Shown here piece by piece: positions 6,229-9,906 of a DNA stretch of 9,906 nt. The stretch lies in the NCBI GenBank assembly GCA_027021285.1, contig JALUUP010000310.1:1-9906 (forward strand). The letters are read 5' to 3'. Below the pieces are notes generated by a model. The model was given only the letters and a program-made list of their open reading frames with translations, ran no database searches and was not told the origin of the DNA. Origin of the DNA: Bacteroidota bacterium. Lineage in GTDB: Bacteria > Bacteroidota > Ignavibacteria > SZUA-365 > JAADGX01. The stretch's first letter is position 1, and each line of letters begins with the position of its first letter. The translations under genes were made by a program, and so were the position numbers.

Positions 6229-9200
6229 ATGAAATCCTTTCTCGCCATCTTCGACCGGCCCGAGTACGAAGCGGCTCTCTCGCTCGGAAAAGGCAGCCGT
6301 GTGCTGCTCTCAGGACTGGCGGGTGGCATGAAGGGCCAGTTCGCGGCGCGGTTGCTGCGCGACACGCAACGGCAGGTCATCGCTCTCGCCGCCTCCCCCG
6401 TCGAGGCAAGAGAATTGTGGATCGACGCGTCCAGCGTTCTCGGGGAAGAAAGCGTCGTGTACGTGGGCAGCGAACACCCGCACGTTGTCAAGTCGCTGGA
6501 AGCGCTGGACAGCGCGTTCGTGGAAAACGTGGAAAACCTGCGCCGCTTGCTGGGCGCCCCGGGAAAACTCGTGGTCATGCCGCAGGAAATGCTCCTTGCG
6601 CCCGTTCCTTCCCCCGGTGAACTCATGGACCGTATCATCACGGTAAACACCGGGGATACGCTCGGTATGACCGGTTTCATTCATCGCCTGTCCCGCGGGG
6701 GATACGACCGGAAGGAATTCGTCGAAACCACGGGCGATTACGCGGTGCGCGGCGGTATCCTGGACGTTTTCCCGGCCGGGTTCGAAAACCCCGTGCGCTT
6801 CGAGTTCTTCGGCGACAACGTGGATTCCCTCCGCGAGTTCGACGCCCTGAGCCAGCGTTCCATCCGTACCCTCGATCGCGTGAGCTTCATGGACTCCCTG
6901 TACCTGCAGGAAGAAGACCGCGATTCCACCGCGGGCCGTGTGGCCGACTTCTTCCATCCCGACGCCGTCCTGTTCATCGAGGAAGCGGCGCGGTTCAACG
7001 AGCTGCTCGACGAGAGCGACGAGCGCGGACGCCTGGAAGAAATGCGCTCGCGGTTCCCCGCTTTCGAGCATTCGATCCTGCCCCACGACGGCGGTCCCAA
7101 TATCGATTTCGGCGGGGAGTTGCAACCGGCCTTCAACGGATCGGTGAAGTTTCTGCGCGAGGATCTCCGGAACAAGCTGGCGGAAGGATGGCACATCACC
7201 ATCGTGGCCGATTCGAAACCGCAGGCGACACGGATGCGCGACCTTCTCTTCAGCGAGGACGAACCGGACTCGGAGTTCGCCGGGGTCCGGATAATCACCG
7301 CTCTCCTTTCCCGGGGTTTCATGATCCCTGACCAGAAAACCGCCTGCTACACCGAGCACGACATCTTCAACCGGAAGCACGTGCAAAAGAGAGCCCACCG
7401 CGGTTTCAAGGGCCTCTCCCTCCGCGAGATGCGCCAGCTCAAGCCGGGCGACTTCGTGGTCCACGTGGACAAGGGCGTCGGCAAGTTCCTGGGCTTCGAG
7501 ACCATCTCGGTGGGAGGAGGAAAGCAGGAAACGATCAAGATCGCCTTCGACGGCGGCGACATGCTGTACGTCAACCTGAATTACATCAACCGCATCTCCA
7601 AGTACTCCGGGCAGGAAGGCAAGGAACCGAAACTCAGCAGGCTGGGAAGCGCGGAATGGGCGCGGTTGAAAGCGCGCACGAAGAAGCGCCTGAAAGACAT
7701 CGCCCGCGACCTGATCGCCCTCTACGCGAAACGCAAGCTGGCACGGGGCTTTCCCTTCCCTCCCGACAACGAGTGGCAGAAGGAACTGGAAGCGTCCTTC
7801 ATCTACGAGGATACGCCCGACCAGGCGCAAGCCACGCGCGAGGTGAAAGTGGACATGGAATCGCCGGTGCCCATGGATAGGTTGATTTGCGGGGACGTGG
7901 GATTCGGAAAGACGGAGGTCGCCGTGCGCGCGGCGTTCAAGGCGGTGATGGCCGGCAGGCAGGTCGCCATCCTGGTGCCGACCACCATTCTCGCCCAGCA
8001 GCACTACCACACGTTCAACGACAGGTTGCACCGGTACGCCATCCGGGTGGAATCGCTGTCGCGTTTCCGTTCGCCCAAGCGTACACGGGAAATCCTGGAC
8101 GGACTGAGCCGGGGCACGGTGGACATCGTGATCGGAACACACCGGATGTTGAGCCGGGACGTCGAGTTCAAGAACCTCGGCCTCCTGGTCATCGACGAGG
8201 AGCACCGTTTCGGTGTGGCGGCCAAGGAGCGGTTGAGAAAAATGCGCGAGCACATCGACACGTTGACACTGACCGCGACCCCCATCCCCCGAACCCTCAA
8301 CTTCTCCCTGCTGGGCGCCCGCGACCTTTCCATCATCGAGACGCCGCCCCGCAACCGCCTGCCTATCATCACCGAGATCATTCCCTTCGACCAGGAAATC
8401 ATCCGGGAAGGCATCACGCGGGAACTGGAGCGCGGAGGACAGGTCTATTTCGTGAACGACCGCGTGAACGACATCGACATCCTGGAGGGGACATTGCGAA
8501 GACTCCTGCCCGGCGCGCGCATGGAAACCGCCCACGGCCAGATGAAGAACGCTGAGCTGGAACGGGTGATGATGAGGTTCCTCGAACGCAAAATCGACGT
8601 GCTGATTACAACCAAGATCATCGAGTCGGGACTGGACATCCCCAACGCCAACACGATCTTCATCAACCGGGCGGAGCGCTTCGGCCTGGCCGAGTTGTAC
8701 CAGCTCCGGGGCCGCGTGGGCAGGGCGAACGAACAGGCCTACGCCTACCTCATTATCGACAAGGGCAGGAAGTTGTCCCGCCAGGCCCTGCGCCGCCTCC
8801 AGGCACTGGAGGAGTTCATGGCCCTGGGTTCGGGGTTTCAGCTCGCCATGCGCGACCTGGAAATCCGGGGAGCGGGCAACCTGCTGGGTGCGGAACAGAG
8901 CGGCTTCATCTACGAGATCGGCTTCGACCTGTTCGTCAAGACGCTGGAAGAAGCGGTGCGGGAGCTGAAAGCCGAAGAATTCGGGGAGGTGTTCGATACG
9001 ATCCCCGAGCCGGAAAAGGAAGTGGACACGGTGGTCGAACTGGGGATTGATGCCATCATTCCGGGGGACTACGTTTCCGATCCCACCGAACGCTACGATT
9101 ACTACCGACGCCTGTACAACCTGCGCGACGAGGGCGATGTCAACGACATCCTTGAGGAGCTTGCGGACCGCTTCGGCGATCCGCCGGCGGAGGTTCACAA

Positions 9201-9489
9201 CCTGGCAAACGTCGTGCAGGTGCGGAGGAAAGCCGCCCGCGTCGGGTTCCAGCGTATTTCCGTGGACTCCGCGGGCATGACGGTGGTCTTCCCTTCCGCC
9301 GAACACGAGGAGTTTTACGACAAGGTATTCCCGGCGCTGGCCAACCGCATCATGAAGGAACGGGATCGAATGCGCCTGGAGCAGGACGACCACGAGTTGC
9401 GTCTCCTGGTACGCGAGGTTGTATCACTTGAAGATGTAAACAGGATGCTGGACTGGCTGCTCGAAGAGCCTGGAATGACCGAACGTTGA
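6229..9489 (+). CDS. mfd: Transcription-repair coupling factor Mfd
   Basis: Mfd recognises RNA polymerase stalled at DNA lesions, pushes it off with an ATP-driven dsDNA translocase and recruits UvrA for nucleotide excision repair. The 1086-residue length is close to the usual 1100-1150. The N-terminal UvrB-like module (about 1-330) has a degenerate nucleotide site and GDYAVRGGILDVFP (169-182). The RNA-polymerase-interacting domain starts at LKPGDFVVHVDKGVGKF (404-420) and ends near YVNLNYINRISKY. The RecG-like motor has Walker A GDVGFGKTE (555-563), DEEHRFGV (656-663), TLTATPIPRTL (680-690), GRVGRA (828-833) and the TRG region (about 860-892, RDLEIRGAGNLLG). The C-terminal regulatory domain follows to the end. 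ATG 6229 is the only usual start after the in-frame TAA at 6181; no Shine-Dalgarno is seen. It diverges from pyrF. Confidence 0.98.
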   Translation: MKSFLAIFDRPEYEAALSLGKGSRVLLSGLAGGMKGQFAARLLRDTQRQVIALAASPVEARELWIDASSVLGEESVVYVGSEHPHVVKSLEALDSAFVENVENLRRLLGAPGKLVVMPQEMLLAPVPSPGELMDRIITVNTGDTLGMTGFIHRLSRGGYDRKEFVETTGDYAVRGGILDVFPAGFENPVRFEFFGDNVDSLREFDALSQRSIRTLDRVSFMDSLYLQEEDRDSTAGRVADFFHPDAVLFIEEAARFNELLDESDERGRLEEMRSRFPAFEHSILPHDGGPNIDFGGELQPAFNGSVKFLREDLRNKLAEGWHITIVADSKPQATRMRDLLFSEDEPDSEFAGVRIITALLSRGFMIPDQKTACYTEHDIFNRKHVQKRAHRGFKGLSLREMRQLKPGDFVVHVDKGVGKFLGFETISVGGGKQETIKIAFDGGDMLYVNLNYINRISKYSGQEGKEPKLSRLGSAEWARLKARTKKRLKDIARDLIALYAKRKLARGFPFPPDNEWQKELEASFIYEDTPDQAQATREVKVDMESPVPMDRLICGDVGFGKTEVAVRAAFKAVMAGRQVAILVPTTILAQQHYHTFNDRLHRYAIRVESLSRFRSPKRTREILDGLSRGTVDIVIGTHRMLSRDVEFKNLGLLVIDEEHRFGVAAKERLRKMREHIDTLTLTATPIPRTLNFSLLGARDLSIIETPPRNRLPIITEIIPFDQEIIREGITRELERGGQVYFVNDRVNDIDILEGTLRRLLPGARMETAHGQMKNAELERVMMRFLERKIDVLITTKIIESGLDIPNANTIFINRAERFGLAELYQLRGRVGRANEQAYAYLIIDKGRKLSRQALRRLQALEEFMALGSGFQLAMRDLEIRGAGNLLGAEQSGFIYEIGFDLFVKTLEEAVRELKAEEFGEVFDTIPEPEKEVDTVVELGIDAIIPGDYVSDPTERYDYYRRLYNLRDEGDVNDILEELADRFGDPPAEVHNLANVVQVRRKAARVGFQRISVDSAGMTVVFPSAEHEEFYDKVFPALANRIMKERDRMRLEQDDHELRLLVREVVSLEDVNRMLDWLLEEPGMTER

Positions 9490-9530
9490 ATGGTTCCGCC
9501 GGTTTTTTGGCGCCGCATTGCGTTTCCCTC

Positions 9531-9559
9531 TTGACTCTATCCCTTTTTTTGATTACCCT
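9531..9559 (+). promoter_or_regulatory. Likely promoter of the exported-protein gene
   Basis: TTGACT (9531-9536, 5/6) is followed after 17 nt by TACCCT (9554-9559), which keeps the key T, A and final T of the -10 box. The spacer contains a run of eight T residues. The predicted start near 9566 leaves a 29-nt leader that includes the GGAG Shine-Dalgarno at 9583-9586. It suggests that the last gene is transcribed independently of mfd. Confidence 0.5.
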
Positions 9560-9594
9560 GCCGCCGAAGGTTTTTCCCACACGGAGTTGACGAC

Positions 9595-9906
9595 ATGCGA
9601 ACGCTGAAAATACTGGCTTTTCTCCTGGCGGCGGTTTCGCTTTCCGTGCTGGACGAGGAGCAGTTCGCTACCCAGTGGGTCAAGGATAAGGTGCGACGCT
9701 CTCCATCGACGGTAAGCTATGTTTACAAGGGCGACGGATGGTTCGAATTCACGGACATCGACGGACGAACCTGGTTTCGTAAAGTGGGCGATGCAAGGAC
9801 CAGAGGCGGATTGAAACCGAAAAAGGTGATTTCCATTGATTTGCGAGACGTCGATACAAGTGGATATTCTTCAAAGGTTACAGAATATTCTTCAATGATT
9901 CTTGGG
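9595..9906 (+). CDS. Putative exported protein of unknown function, N-terminal part (runs off right edge)
   Basis: The frame is open for 104 codons from ATG 9595 to the window edge. GGAG (9583-9586) lies 8 nt before the start. The N-terminus is a classic Sec-type signal: two positive residues (Arg2, Lys5), a hydrophobic stretch at 6-19 (ILAFLLAAVSLSVL) and then acidic residues, with possible cleavage after Ser17. The visible mature part is polar, with aromatic-Gly pairs such as GDGWFEF and GRTWF. I do not recognise a family. A peptidyl-prolyl isomerase, which can follow mfd in other genomes, is not supported by these residues. From about 9835 codons become noticeably AT-richer, and a 7-residue unit (GYSSKVT, EYSSMIL) occurs twice in tandem at 90-103. 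Product and length are unknown. Confidence 0.75.
   Translation, partial: MRTLKILAFLLAAVSLSVLDEEQFATQWVKDKVRRSPSTVSYVYKGDGWFEFTDIDGRTWFRKVGDARTRGGLKPKKVISIDLRDVDTSGYSSKVTEYSSMILG

Noticed and set aside
6310..9393. A 1027-codon open frame antisense to mfd.
   Set aside because: It mirrors the mfd reading frame in a GC-rich gene with few stop-forming codons on the opposite strand. Its translation is low-complexity-like and His/Val/Asp-rich, shows no known domain, and mfd itself is unmistakable.
9470..9512. A rho-independent terminator after mfd with the T6 run at 9503-9508.
   Set aside because: Only short 4-bp stems (GAAC/GTTC, CGCC/GGCG) can be drawn, and none directly precedes the T run with a stable GC-rich stem.
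9508..9522. TGGCGCCGCATTGCG as a σ54 promoter for the exported-protein gene.
   Set aside because: The GG and GC pairs are separated by 9 nt, and σ54 promoters need 10. The CAC element is also changed. A σ70-like pair lies just downstream.

Overview
The window is about 9.9 kb of moderately GC-rich bacterial chromosome. It carries mostly housekeeping genes plus one σ54-type two-component system. A transmembrane sensor kinase, a signal-peptide protein and an NtrC-class activator point to a diderm (Gram-negative-type) bacterium that uses σ54. The mix of genes does not fix a phylum; an uncultured or deep-branching lineage would fit, but that is inference. I see no mobile elements, CRISPR arrays or phage genes.

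Left part (1-1376, minus strand): the first 362 codons of a transketolase run off the left edge. Upstream of it lies a tRNA-Gly(GCC) gene with its own likely σ70-type promoter and a strong hairpin terminator. The tRNA therefore looks like a separate transcription unit between the two-component system and the transketolase.

Middle part (1442-6118, minus strand): a tight four-gene operon, in transcription order pyrF (orotidine-5'-phosphate decarboxylase), larC (nickel-pincer-cofactor nickel insertion), a membrane-bound PAS histidine kinase, and an NtrC-type σ54 response regulator. The junctions are a 4-nt ATGA overlap, a 17-nt overlap and a 3-nt gap whose Shine-Dalgarno lies inside the preceding gene's end. 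A good σ70-like promoter (5/6 match in both hexamers, 17-nt spacer) sits upstream of pyrF. Pyrimidine synthesis, a rare nickel cofactor and a regulatory pair are thus probably on one message.

Right part (6229-9906, plus strand): a complete mfd (transcription-repair coupling factor) diverges from the pyrF operon across a 110-bp intergenic region. After a short gap with a plausible promoter comes the start of an exported protein of unknown function, cut by the right edge.

The most interesting points are the operon linkage of larC to a two-component system and the unusual H-box of the kinase (Lys in place of the usual acidic residue after the phosphoacceptor His). I found no convincing evidence of an entirely new system.
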